NCBI GenBank assembly: GCA_964427415.1 | Contig: CAYRUH010000014.1 | Span: 12,483 to 76,482 of the forward strand | Length of the DNA: 64,000 nt | DNA from: Lentisalinibacter sp964427415 | GTDB taxonomy: Bacteria > Pseudomonadota > Gammaproteobacteria > Steroidobacterales > Woeseiaceae | Reading direction: 5' to 3' | Shown here: one piece after another, positions 1 to 9,263 of the stretch | Numbering within the stretch: position 1 is the stretch's first letter | Layout: every line of letters begins with the position of its first letter | Notes under the pieces: generated by a model | Databases searched by the model: none | Told to the model about the DNA's origin: nothing | Seen by the model: the letters and a program-made list of their open reading frames with translations, nothing else | Translations under genes and position numbers: made by a program

Positions 1-1
1 C

Positions 2-313
2 ACGGATGCGGCGCAGTCGAACCGGAATCTGCTGCTCTCGGACAAGGCGGAGGTGGATACCAAACCTGAACTGGAGATCTACGCGGACGACGTGAAGTGC
101 AGCCATGGCGCCACGGTCGGCCAGCTGGACGAGACCGCGTTGTTCTACCTGCGCTCCCGGGGCATCGACACGGAGAGCGCCCGGCACCTGCTGATCTTCG
201 CTTTCCTGCGCGAACTCCTCGGCCGCACCCATACGCCGGCCCTGGCGCGGCGGATGGAGCGCATGCTGGTCGGCGGCTTGCCGGAGTTCGACGAACTGGA
301 GTCGTTGTTATGA
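2..313 (+). CDS. sufD: SufD, Fe-S cluster assembly protein (C-terminal fragment)
   Basis: Frame open from the left edge of the window, so only about the last 103 residues are present. SufD forms the SufBC2D complex that builds Fe-S clusters in the cytoplasm. The visible part contains the typical end of the beta-helical core (KPELEIYADDVKCSHGATVG) and the helical C-terminus (LDETALFYLRSRGI), both highly characteristic of SufB/SufD. The order before sufS and the ATGA overlap with sufS support SufD rather than SufB. The start lies outside the window. Confidence 0.93.
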   Translation, partial: TDAAQSNRNLLLSDKAEVDTKPELEIYADDVKCSHGATVGQLDETALFYLRSRGIDTESARHLLIFAFLRELLGRTHTPALARRMERMLVGGLPEFDELESLL

Positions 314-1578
314 GCGCCCAGACCAGACAGCATAACCAGATAGCGGGCGATCTGGCCACGGCGGCCGTGGAGGCACGGCGGTCGGACTTCCCGATCCTGT
401 TCCAGGAGGTGAACGGCCAGCCGCTGACCTATCTGGACAGCGCTGCCTCGTCGCAGCGGCCGCTGCCCGTGATCGAGGCCGTGCAGCATTACGAGAAGCA
501 CGATCACGCCAACGTACACCGCGGGGTGCATACGCTGAGCCACCGGGCGACCGAGGCCTACGAGGGCGCACGGGAGAAGGTCCGGCGCTTCATTAACGCG
601 GCTGCAGTCTCGGAGATCGTATTTACGAGAGGCACCACCGAGGCCATCAACCTGGTGGCGAACAGCTGGGCCGCGGAAAACGTCCGCAGCGGGGACGAAA
701 TTTTGATCACCTGGCTGGAGCACCACGCGAACATCGTCCCCTGGCAGATGCTCTGCGAGCGCACGGGGGCAGTGCTGCGCGTAGCCCCCATCGACGATGC
801 CGGCGCGGTGGACCTGGAGGCGCTGGAGGGACTGATCAGCGAGCGCACGAAGCTGATCGCCTTCTCCCATACTTCCAACGCGCTCGGTACTATAACGCCG
901 GCACGGGAGATCATCGCCATGGCCCGGGAGCGCGGCATCGTCACGCTGGTGGACGGCGCCCAGGCGGTGCCCCACGGGCCGGTGGACGTGCAGGAACTGG
1001 GCTGCGACTTCTTCGCCTTCTCCGGGCACAAGATGTATGCGCCCACCGGGATCGGCGTGCTGTACGGCCGGGAGGCACTGCTCGAGCACATGCCTCCCTG
1101 GCAGGGCGGCGGCGACATGATCCTGACCGTCTCCTTCGCAGGCAGCACCTGGAACGAGCTGCCGTACAAATTCGAGGCGGGAACGCCGAATATCTCCGGT
1201 GCCGTCGGGCTCGGCGCAGCAGTGGACTACCTGGCCGATATCGGGCCGGCCGAGGTGGCGCGCTACGAGACCGAGCTGCTGGCCTACCTGAATCAGCAAC
1301 TCGCCACCGTGCAAGGACTGCGCATCATCGGCACCGCGCCACACAAAGTCGGCGTGGTCTCGTTCATGCTGGACGACATCCATCCCCACGACCTGGGCAC
1401 CATCCTCGATCAGCTCGGCGTCGCCATCCGCACGGGGCATCATTGCGCGATGCCGGTGATGGAGCGCTACGGTCTGCCCGGCACGGCGCGCGCCTCCCTC
1501 GGTCTCTACAACGACCGCGAGGACGTCGACCGGCTGGTGACGGCGCTGGGTCGCACGAAAGAGATGTTCGGAGGCTGA
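310..1578 (+). CDS. sufS: Cysteine desulfurase SufS
   Basis: PLP-dependent class V aminotransferase-fold enzyme of 422 residues that takes sulfur from cysteine and passes it as a persulfide to the SUF scaffold. The PLP lysine is K241 in FSGHKMYAP and the persulfide cysteine is C379 in RTGHHCAMP, the group II (SufS/CsdA) context. The ATG at 310 overlaps the sufD stop (ATGA), indicating translational coupling. The frame is open further upstream, but that part overlaps sufD and has no family similarity. The partner here appears to be SufU rather than SufE, because sufU follows directly. Confidence 0.97.
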   Translation: MSAQTRQHNQIAGDLATAAVEARRSDFPILFQEVNGQPLTYLDSAASSQRPLPVIEAVQHYEKHDHANVHRGVHTLSHRATEAYEGAREKVRRFINAAAVSEIVFTRGTTEAINLVANSWAAENVRSGDEILITWLEHHANIVPWQMLCERTGAVLRVAPIDDAGAVDLEALEGLISERTKLIAFSHTSNALGTITPAREIIAMARERGIVTLVDGAQAVPHGPVDVQELGCDFFAFSGHKMYAPTGIGVLYGREALLEHMPPWQGGGDMILTVSFAGSTWNELPYKFEAGTPNISGAVGLGAAVDYLADIGPAEVARYETELLAYLNQQLATVQGLRIIGTAPHKVGVVSFMLDDIHPHDLGTILDQLGVAIRTGHHCAMPVMERYGLPGTARASLGLYNDREDVDRLVTALGRTKEMFGG

Positions 1579-1580
1579 AG

Positions 1581-2039
1581 GTGGCGGAACGCTCGGCCGG
1601 GCAACTGCAGGAGCTGTACCGGGAGCTGATTCTGGACCATGCCCGTCAACCTCGTCACTTCGGGCGACCGGAGCGCTATACCCACGAAGCGGAAGGGATC
1701 AATCCCCTGTGCGGAGACAAGCTGCACCTCTACTTCCGTGTCGAGGACGGTGAAGTCCGCGACGCGGCGTTCGAGGGCAGCGGCTGCGCCATCTCGATGG
1801 CTTCGGCATCGCTGTTGACCGAGACGGTGGCCGGGCACTCCGAAGCCGAGGCACTGAACGCGGCAGACGGTATACAGGCGATGCTCCGGGGCGAGGACGC
1901 CGGCGCCGGGCTGGGCAAGCTGGAGGCACTGGCCGGGGTGCGGGATTTTCCGTCGCGGGTAAAATGCGCGAGCCTGGCCTGGCATGCGCTGCGCGCGGCA
2001 TTGACAAGACACGAAGGAAAGGTGAGCACTGAATCATGA
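1581..2039 (+). CDS. sufU: SufU-type sulfur-acceptor / Fe-S assembly protein
   Basis: 152 residues of the IscU-like family. Conserved zinc or cluster ligands are C44 and D46 (NPLCGD), C69 (GSGCAIS) and C129 (RVKCASLAW). The extra segment between about residues 100 and 125, ending GVRDFPSRVKC, is the insertion that marks SufU rather than IscU. Family knowledge: SufU is a zinc-dependent sulfurtransferase partner of SufS. I chose the GTG at 1581, two bases after the sufS stop; the longer frame back to 1443 lies inside sufS and is an overlap artefact. No sufE is visible. Confidence 0.92.
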   Translation: MAERSAGQLQELYRELILDHARQPRHFGRPERYTHEAEGINPLCGDKLHLYFRVEDGEVRDAAFEGSGCAISMASASLLTETVAGHSEAEALNAADGIQAMLRGEDAGAGLGKLEALAGVRDFPSRVKCASLAWHALRAALTRHEGKVSTES

Positions 2040-2590
2040 TGTTCGGGCACAACAGCGAACCGGTCACCCTCACCCGCGACGTGCGGGCGGTGATCATCCC
2101 CATGGGCGAAGAAGTGACACTGCGCGAAGGCGCCTCGGCTTACATCACCCAGGCGCTCGGCGGCAGCTTCACGATCTTCCTGGAAGGCAATCTGTTCCGC
2201 ATCGCCGGCGCCGACGCCGACGCGCTGGGCAAGGAACCGGTGCCGCCGCCGGAAGTGCGCGAGGATGCCACCGACGAGGAACTGGAGGCGGTGATCTGGT
2301 CTCAGCTGAAGACCTGCTACGACCCGGAGATTCCGGTGAACATCGCCGATCTGGGGCTCATATACCGGTGTGAGATCAGCCGCCTCGACAACGGCCATCG
2401 GCGGGTGGACATCGACATGACGCTGACCGCACCCGGCTGCGGCATGGGCGATATCCTGGTCGAGGACGTGCGCGAAAAGGTCTCGGTCATCCCGACGGTC
2501 GCGGATGTGCAGGTGGAACTGGTCTTCAATCCGCCCTGGAACCAGTCGATGATGAGCGACGAGGCGCGGCTGCAGACGGGCATGATGTGA
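2036..2590 (+). CDS. sufT: SufT, DUF59-family Fe-S assembly/maturation protein
   Basis: 184 residues. The C-terminal half is a DUF59 (MIP18-like) domain with DPEIPVNIADLGLIY at about 96-110 and the conserved cysteine motif TLTAPGCGMG (C135). Family knowledge: SufT-type proteins act in Fe-S cluster maturation, and the longer form with an N-terminal extension (about residues 1-80) is common at the end of SUF operons. The ATG overlaps the sufU stop (ATGA). The role is inferred from domain and operon; its exact biochemical step is not settled. Confidence 0.9.
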   Translation: MMFGHNSEPVTLTRDVRAVIIPMGEEVTLREGASAYITQALGGSFTIFLEGNLFRIAGADADALGKEPVPPPEVREDATDEELEAVIWSQLKTCYDPEIPVNIADLGLIYRCEISRLDNGHRRVDIDMTLTAPGCGMGDILVEDVREKVSVIPTVADVQVELVFNPPWNQSMMSDEARLQTGMM

Positions 2591-3138
2591 CCGAGCAGCG
2601 CGGCCGTGCCTCGCAGCCGGCGGAGGACCGTGATAAGACGCTGACGCTGCTGCGCCACGCCAAGTCCAGCTGGAAGGACGACGCTCTCTCCGATTTCGAC
2701 CGGCCGCTCAGCAGCAGGGGTCGCGAGGACGCGCCTGATATGGGTCGTCGCCTGCAGGCGGCCGGAGTCCGTCCCTCGCTGATCGTCAGCAGCCCGGCCA
2801 AACGGGCATGGGGAACCGCGAAGGCAGTCGCCCGGGTGATCGGCTATCCGCGCGAGTTCCTGCAGCGCGACGCCGACCTGTATCTCGCCAGCGCCGGGAC
2901 GCTGGTGGAGCTCATCAGTCGCCAGGATGCAGACTTCAACCACCTTCTGATCTGTGCCCATAATCCGGGCCTCACCGACCTGGTCAACAGGCTGCTGCCT
3001 GGCCTCACCGATAACCTGGTTACGGCCGGCTTCGTCACCGTGGGCGCCGAGGCCAGGGACTGGCGGGAATTTTTCACCGTCGAGTACCGCCTTGTCACCT
3101 ACGACTACCCCAGGAGAATCCACGACCGCACCGACTAA
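2587..3138 (+). CDS. SixA-like histidine phosphatase
   Basis: 183 residues of the histidine phosphatase superfamily. The catalytic RHG-type motif is LLRHAKSSW (phospho-accepting H24), and the second histidine is H125 in LLICAHNPGLTDL. Length and the RHAKS variant fit the SixA branch, whose founding member dephosphorylates phosphohistidine in HPt domains; the substrate here is unknown. The GTG start overlaps the sufT stop (GTGA), so it is probably co-transcribed with the suf genes. About 15 extra residues precede the domain, so a slightly later start is possible. Confidence 0.82.
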   Translation: MTEQRGRASQPAEDRDKTLTLLRHAKSSWKDDALSDFDRPLSSRGREDAPDMGRRLQAAGVRPSLIVSSPAKRAWGTAKAVARVIGYPREFLQRDADLYLASAGTLVELISRQDADFNHLLICAHNPGLTDLVNRLLPGLTDNLVTAGFVTVGAEARDWREFFTVEYRLVTYDYPRRIHDRTD

Positions 3139-3141
3139 CGA

Positions 3142-3259
3142 CCAGGTGCCGGACCGAACTTTTCCAACTTATTTGAGTATTCGGTCGGCTACGAAGCCGC
3201 GCGAGGGAGCGGGAGCAGAAAAAGTTCAGAAAGTTGGAAAAGTTCGGTCCGGCACCTGG
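3142..3259. repeat. 29-bp perfect inverted repeat (BIME/REP-like) between convergent genes
   Basis: The left arm 3142-3170 (begins CCAGGTGCCGGACCGAAC) is the exact reverse complement of the right arm 3231-3259. The arms are separated by 60 bases. The element fills most of the 131-bp gap between the SixA-like gene (+) and putA (-). It could fold as a bidirectional terminator, or be a REP/BIME-type mobile palindrome. No second copy was seen in the window. Confidence 0.8.
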
Positions 3260-3269
3260 CCCCCTGGTC

Positions 3270-6200
3270 CTAGTCGGCGGCGAGGGAGAGGAGGGTTGCA
3301 TTGCCACCTACCGCTGCGGTGTTGTTGCTGAGGCTGCATTCCGTGGCGAAGCGCAGCAGGTAATGCGGTCCGCCGGCCTTCGGCCCGGTACCCGACAGCC
3401 CCTGCCCGCCAAAGGGTTGCGCGCCCACGACGGCGCCGATCATATTCCGGTTGACGTACAGATTACCCACCCGGGCCCAGGCGGCAATGTCCCGCGCCCG
3501 CCGGTCGATGCGGCTGTGCACGCCCATGGTCAATCCGTAACCCGTGGCATTGATCGCCTCCACGGTCTTTCGCAGATCCCGGGCACGATAACGGTAGAGA
3601 TGCACCACGGGCCCGAACACCTCGCGCCCCAGCTGGTCGATATCCTCGATCTCGATAGCCGTCGGCGCCACAAAGGTGCCGCCACCCGTGCCGTCGCCGA
3701 GCCGGGTGCGGTGTACCAGTGAAGACTTCGCCCCCATGTCGGCCACGTGGCGCTCCAGCATTTGCTGCGCTGCCGCATCGATAACCGGACCCACATCGGT
3801 GCTCAGCAGGCCGGGATCGCCCACGCTGAGCTCGTCCATATGGCCGGTGAGCAGCTCGATGACCCGCGGTGCGATGTCCCGCTGCACGCACAGGATGCGC
3901 AGGGCCGAGCAGCGCTGGCCCGCGCTGTTGTAACCGGAATACACCGCGTCCTTGACCACCTGCTCCGGCAGGGCCGAACTGTCGACCAGCATCGCGTTCT
4001 GCCCGCCCGTCTCGGCGATGAACGCCGCGATGGGCCCCGGCCGCTCGGCCAGCGTCCGGTTGATCAGCCGCGCCGTCTCCGTGGAACCGGTGAACGCCAC
4101 CCCCGCCACACGCGGGTCGGCCACAGCCCGGGCGCCCACTTCCCCGCCCTCGCCGGGGAGGAAGTTCAGTACCTCGCCGGGCACCCCGGCCCGATGCAGG
4201 ATATCCACGGCGCGGGCTGCGATCAGTGAGGTCTGCTCGGCGGGCTTCGCGAGAACCGTATTGCCGGCCGCGAGCGCCGCCGCCACCTGGCCGGTGAATA
4301 TCGCCAGCGGGAAATTCCATGGGCTGATGCACACGAATACGCCCCTGCCCTGCAGCCTGAGCTCATTGCGTTCGCCGGTCGGCCCCGCCATCGGCAGCGG
4401 TGCCCCGAACAGCGCCTCCGCCCGGGCCGCGTAGTAGCGCAGGAAGTCCACCGCCTCGCGGACTTCTCCCAGAGAGTCGCCGATGCTCTTGCCGGCCTCC
4501 GCCACGCAGAGCGCCATGAGGGCGGGCGCCTCCTCCTCGCAGAGATCCGCAGCCCGCCGCAGGATATCGGCACGCGCGGCCGCAGCCGTCGCGTTCCAGT
4601 CGTACCAGGCCTGCGACGCGGTCCCAACGGCACGGTCAACGGCGGCGGCATCGGCGTACTCGACGACACCCACCACCTCACCGGTGCGTGCCGGGTTGCG
4701 CGACTCGACCGGCCGGCCCGTCAGCGCGCGGCCGCCCACCCGGGGCCGGGCGTGATGGCCGGCATCCAGCCCCTTCTGCATCCGCTCCAGCCAGCCGCCG
4801 AGGAAGGCCCGATCGGCGAGGTTCAGCCCGCGGGAATTCCGCCGCTCCTCCCCGTAGATGGCGGCGGGCAGCGGGATGCGTGGATGAGGATACGACTCCA
4901 GACGCCGGACCGCCTCCACCGGATCCGCCACGATCTCCTCCACCGGCGCCTCCTCGTCGACGATACGGTTGACGAAAGAGGTATTGGCGCCGTTCTCGAG
5001 CAGCCGCCGCACCAGATAGGGCAGCAGGTCCTCGTGACTGCCCACCGGCGCATAGACGCGGCAGGGCCGGTCGTAGCGTTCCGGGTCGACCACCGGGTCG
5101 TAGAGCTCCTCGCCCATGCCGTGGAGGCGCTGGAATTCGTAATCCCGTCGCTGTCCCGCCAGGTGCAGGATGCTCGCCAGCGTATGGGCATTGTGAGTGG
5201 CGAACTGGGGATACAGGCGCTCGCCGGCATCCAGCAGCTCGCGGGCGCAGGCGAGATAGGAGACGTCGGTGTTCACCTTGCGGGTAAACACCGGATAGCC
5301 CTCCAGTCCCTGCTCCTGGGCGCGCTTGATCTCCGTGTCCCAGTAGGCGCCCTTCACCAGGCGCACCGGTATGCGTCGGCCGGTGCGCCCGGCCAGCTCC
5401 GCCAGCCAGCGGATGACCGGCAGTGCCCGCTTCTGGTACGCCTGCAAGGCGAGGCCGAAACCGTCGTAGGCGGCCGCCGACGTGCTCTCGGCGACCGCCG
5501 CGAAAACCTCCAGCGAGACCTCCAGCCGATCCGCCTCCTCGGCATCCACCGTCAGGGGGATACCCGCGTCCCGCGCCAGCTCCGTCAGGCGGGCCAGACG
5601 CGGCACCAGTTCGTCCATCACGCGGCCCCGATGGGTGAACTCGTAGCGGGGATGCAGGGCGGAGAGTTTCACCGAGATGCCGGGCGCCGCCATGACGTCG
5701 TCGCCGGCAGCACCGCCGATCGCCTCGATGGCGTCGGCGTAGGCGCGGAAGTAGCGCTCGGCGTCGCGGGCCGTCAGGGCCGCCTCGCCGAGCATATCGT
5801 AGGAATAACGGTAGCGGCGGTTGCCGCGCTCGCCGGCCCGCGCCAGGGCCTCGCCGATATCACGACCCATCACGAACTGATGGCCCATGATCTTCATCGC
5901 CTGGCGCATGGCCTGACGCACCACGGGCTCGCCCGCCTTGCTGGTCAGCTTGCCGAGGAACTTCGCCGGATTGCGGATGGTGGCCTCGTCGAGCCGCATC
6001 AGCCGGCCAGTCAGCATCAGCCCCCAGGTGGACGCATTGACGAACAGCGACTCGCTGCTGCCGAGATGTTCTTCCCAGCGTCCCGAGGTCAGCTTGTCGG
6101 CGATCAGCCGGTCGGCCGTATCCGCATCGGGGATGCGCAGCAGCGCCTCGGCAATACACATCAGCACCACGCCTTCCTGGGACGACAGGTCGTACTTGTG

Positions 6201-6443
6201 CAGGAAGGCATCCAGCCCGCCGTGGCGCCGCTCCGTCTCCCGCACCCGGGCCACGAGTTCGATCGCCGTCTCGCGCACCCGCTCGCGCAGCGCCTGCCCG
6301 GCGTCGGCGCGCTCGAGCAGCTCGGCCACCACCTTCGACTCGTCGGTGAGGTAGCGCTCGTTGATGGCCCGCTGCAGCGGCGGCGCCGCGGCCGGCTGAT
6401 CCGGCAGACGCCGGCCTGCGCCCGTTGCGGTTTCCCTGTTCAA
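3270..6443 (-). CDS. putA: Bifunctional proline dehydrogenase / P5C dehydrogenase PutA
   Basis: About 1057 residues. Oxidises proline to P5C with FAD and then to glutamate with NAD. A helical arm is followed by the proline dehydrogenase barrel (includes RLVKGAYWDTEIKRAQ) and the aldehyde dehydrogenase domain with catalytic Cys near 845 (AGQRCSALRIL) and Glu in AETGGQNA. There is no N-terminal ribbon-helix-helix DNA-binding domain, so it is a non-repressor type. No ATG lies near the N-terminus. I chose TTG at 6443, which has AAAGGG seven bases upstream (6451-6456); TTG at 6482 would add 13 residues. It lies just downstream of hslR, on the same strand. Confidence 0.95.
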   Translation of the reverse strand: MNRETATGAGRRLPDQPAAAPPLQRAINERYLTDESKVVAELLERADAGQALRERVRETAIELVARVRETERRHGGLDAFLHKYDLSSQEGVVLMCIAEALLRIPDADTADRLIADKLTSGRWEEHLGSSESLFVNASTWGLMLTGRLMRLDEATIRNPAKFLGKLTSKAGEPVVRQAMRQAMKIMGHQFVMGRDIGEALARAGERGNRRYRYSYDMLGEAALTARDAERYFRAYADAIEAIGGAAGDDVMAAPGISVKLSALHPRYEFTHRGRVMDELVPRLARLTELARDAGIPLTVDAEEADRLEVSLEVFAAVAESTSAAAYDGFGLALQAYQKRALPVIRWLAELAGRTGRRIPVRLVKGAYWDTEIKRAQEQGLEGYPVFTRKVNTDVSYLACARELLDAGERLYPQFATHNAHTLASILHLAGQRRDYEFQRLHGMGEELYDPVVDPERYDRPCRVYAPVGSHEDLLPYLVRRLLENGANTSFVNRIVDEEAPVEEIVADPVEAVRRLESYPHPRIPLPAAIYGEERRNSRGLNLADRAFLGGWLERMQKGLDAGHHARPRVGGRALTGRPVESRNPARTGEVVGVVEYADAAAVDRAVGTASQAWYDWNATAAAARADILRRAADLCEEEAPALMALCVAEAGKSIGDSLGEVREAVDFLRYYAARAEALFGAPLPMAGPTGERNELRLQGRGVFVCISPWNFPLAIFTGQVAAALAAGNTVLAKPAEQTSLIAARAVDILHRAGVPGEVLNFLPGEGGEVGARAVADPRVAGVAFTGSTETARLINRTLAERPGPIAAFIAETGGQNAMLVDSSALPEQVVKDAVYSGYNSAGQRCSALRILCVQRDIAPRVIELLTGHMDELSVGDPGLLSTDVGPVIDAAAQQMLERHVADMGAKSSLVHRTRLGDGTGGGTFVAPTAIEIEDIDQLGREVFGPVVHLYRYRARDLRKTVEAINATGYGLTMGVHSRIDRRARDIAAWARVGNLYVNRNMIGAVVGAQPFGGQGLSGTGPKAGGPHYLLRFATECSLSNNTAAVGGNATLLSLAAD

Positions 6444-6491
6444 GATCAAACCCTTTGCTCGTACGCGGCCCTCGCCTTGCAAGCGGCCGGC

Positions 6492-6878
6492 TCAGGCCTT
6501 GCGATTCAGTCGGCGCAGCTCGCGCCGCGTGTGCTTGTCCGGCCGGCCGACCGTGCGCGGCATGGCGCGACGATTCTGACGCAGCGTCTCGATGAGCGCC
6601 TCGCGTTCCCGCCGGCTCCCCTGTTCCTCATGGTAGCAAGCCTCGGCTTCCCGGGCGGGGCCCCGGCGCGGCGGCAGCGCCAACACCGTGAGCCGCCAGG
6701 TCAGCCGGTCCCGGGTGATCTGCAGCCGATCGCCGACCCGCACCGTGCGGGACGGCTTCGCCCGCGCCCCGTTGACGTGCACGTGCCCGCCCGCAACCGC
6801 TTTCGCAGCGAGCCCACGGGTCTTGAAGAACCGGCTATGCCAGAGCCACTTGTCGATGCGCAATGCCTCTTCGTCCAT
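6492..6878 (-). CDS. hslR: Hsp15-like S4-domain RNA-binding protein HslR
   Basis: 128 residues. An S4 RNA-binding domain occupies about 7-70 (RIDKWLWHSRFFKTRG, then GGHVHVNG and KPSRTVRVGD), followed by a basic tail (RRELRRLNRKA). Hsp15 is a heat-shock protein that binds stalled 50S subunits carrying nascent chains. ATG at 6878. It is divergent from kbl and followed closely by putA. Confidence 0.9.
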   Translation of the reverse strand: MDEEALRIDKWLWHSRFFKTRGLAAKAVAGGHVHVNGARAKPSRTVRVGDRLQITRDRLTWRLTVLALPPRRGPAREAEACYHEEQGSRREREALIETLRQNRRAMPRTVGRPDKHTRRELRRLNRKA

Positions 6879-6936
6879 GCCCGTATTGTCGCGCCTCGCC
6901 GGCCCGGACTCCAGAGGCTGCCATGGTCACGGCTGC

Positions 6937-6942
6937 TATACT
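6937..6942 (+). promoter_or_regulatory. Putative -10 box upstream of kbl-tdh
   Basis: TATACT stands about 30 bases before the kbl start in the 93-bp divergent gap with hslR. No convincing -35 is seen 16-18 bases upstream, so this is tentative. Confidence 0.3.
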
Positions 6943-6971
6943 TCGGGCCAGCGCAAGCAAGGAGTATCGAG

Positions 6972-8171
6972 GTGAAAGAAGCGTTTCTGGCGTCGCTCGC
7001 CGAAGCGACCGAGGAGCTGAAGGAACAGGGCCTGTACAAGGAGGAGCGCGTCATCACCGGGCCCCAGCAGGCCGAGATCGACGTGCGCGAGGACGGCGAC
7101 ACGCGCCACGTCATCAATTTTTGCGCCAACAACTACCTGGGTCTGGCCAACCATCCGCAGATCGTCGCCGCGGCGCGCCGCGCCATCGACGAGCACGGCT
7201 ACGGCATGGCATCGGTGCGCTTCATCTGCGGCACCCAGACCGTGCACAAGGAGCTCGAAGGCCGCATCAGCGACTTCCTTGGCACCGAGGACACGATCCT
7301 CTATCCCTCCTGTTTCGACGCCAACGGCGGCCTGTTCGAAACCCTGCTCGGACCGGAGGATGCCGTCATCAGCGACAAACTGAATCACGCCAGCATCATC
7401 GACGGCATCCGCCTGTGCAAGGCGCAGCGCTACCGCTACCGGCACGACGACATGACGGACCTCGAGGAGCAGCTGCGCGCCGCTAAGGATGCGCGTGTGC
7501 GCCTGATCGCCACCGACGGCGTCTTCTCCATGGACGGCACCATCGCCGATCTGCAGCGCATCTGCGACCTGGCCGACGAATACCGGGCACTGGTGATGAT
7601 CGACGACTGCCACGCCACCGGCTTCCTCGGCAGACAGGGCCGCGGCACCCACGAATACCGTGACGTGATGGGCCGGGTGGACATCATCACCAGCACGCTG
7701 GGCAAGGCGCTGGGCGGCGCCTCCGGCGGCTTCACCGCCGGGCGCCGGGAGATCGTCGCCTGGCTGCGGCAGCGCTCCCGCCCGTACCTCTTCTCCAACA
7801 CCCTGGCACCGGTGATCGCCGCCGCCTCCATCGAGGTGGTGAACCTGCTCGAGTCCGACAGCGGACTGCGCGGGAAACTCGCCGCGAACGCGGAGTATTT
7901 CCGCAGCCGCATGGAGGCGCTCGGCTTCGACCTGCTGCCGGGCGAGCACCCCATCATCCCCGTGATGCTCGGCGATGCGCGCCTGGCCGCGCAGATGGCC
8001 GAGCGGCTGCTCGATCACGGCATCTACGTGATCGGCTTTTCCTATCCGGTGGTCCCTCACGGCAAGGCGCGCATCCGCACGCAGATGTCCGCCGGACACG
8101 ACCGGGAACACCTCGACCGGGCCATCGACGCCTTCGCGGCGGTGGGCCGCGAACTCGGCGTCATCAGCTAG
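6972..8171 (+). CDS. kbl: Glycine C-acetyltransferase (2-amino-3-ketobutyrate CoA ligase)
   Basis: 399 residues, matching enteric Kbl almost end to end. It cleaves 2-amino-3-ketobutyrate with CoA into glycine and acetyl-CoA, the second step of threonine degradation. The PLP lysine is K245 in STLGKALGGASGG. Other signatures are NFCANNYLGLA and SVRFICGTQ. The start is GTG at 6972 with AAGGAG at 6959-6964, seven bases upstream; the frame extends far upstream without a stop only because it runs antisense to putA. It pairs with tdh 13 bases downstream. Confidence 0.97.
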   Translation: MKEAFLASLAEATEELKEQGLYKEERVITGPQQAEIDVREDGDTRHVINFCANNYLGLANHPQIVAAARRAIDEHGYGMASVRFICGTQTVHKELEGRISDFLGTEDTILYPSCFDANGGLFETLLGPEDAVISDKLNHASIIDGIRLCKAQRYRYRHDDMTDLEEQLRAAKDARVRLIATDGVFSMDGTIADLQRICDLADEYRALVMIDDCHATGFLGRQGRGTHEYRDVMGRVDIITSTLGKALGGASGGFTAGRREIVAWLRQRSRPYLFSNTLAPVIAAASIEVVNLLESDSGLRGKLAANAEYFRSRMEALGFDLLPGEHPIIPVMLGDARLAAQMAERLLDHGIYVIGFSYPVVPHGKARIRTQMSAGHDREHLDRAIDAFAAVGRELGVIS

Positions 8172-8184
8172 CAGCGGAGGCCGC

Positions 8185-9213
<1,029 letters not shown>

Positions 9214-9219
9214 CGCCCG

Positions 9220-9255
9220 GCACCCGCTCCGCCGGCGGCCGAGGCTGGCGGGTGC
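9220..9255 (+). terminator. Possible terminator hairpin between tdh and sppA
   Basis: An 8-bp inverted repeat (GCACCCGC at 9220-9227, GCGGGTGC at 9248-9255) with an inner GC-rich stem lies between convergent genes. No clear U-tract follows, so termination is only suggested by position. Confidence 0.3.
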
Positions 9256-9263
9256 GTATCAGC

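Noticed and set aside
145..1443. 432-codon minus-strand frame opposite sufS
   Set aside because: Shadow of sufS; no recognisable domain.
4752..6971. Long open frame in phase with kbl on the plus strand
   Set aside because: It runs antisense to putA and hslR with no family similarity; GC-rich genes often leave such frames open. kbl has a clear ribosome binding site at 6959-6964.
6879..6971. Divergent gap before kbl-tdh checked for a glycine or threonine-related riboswitch
   Set aside because: Only 93 bases and no conserved aptamer blocks were found.
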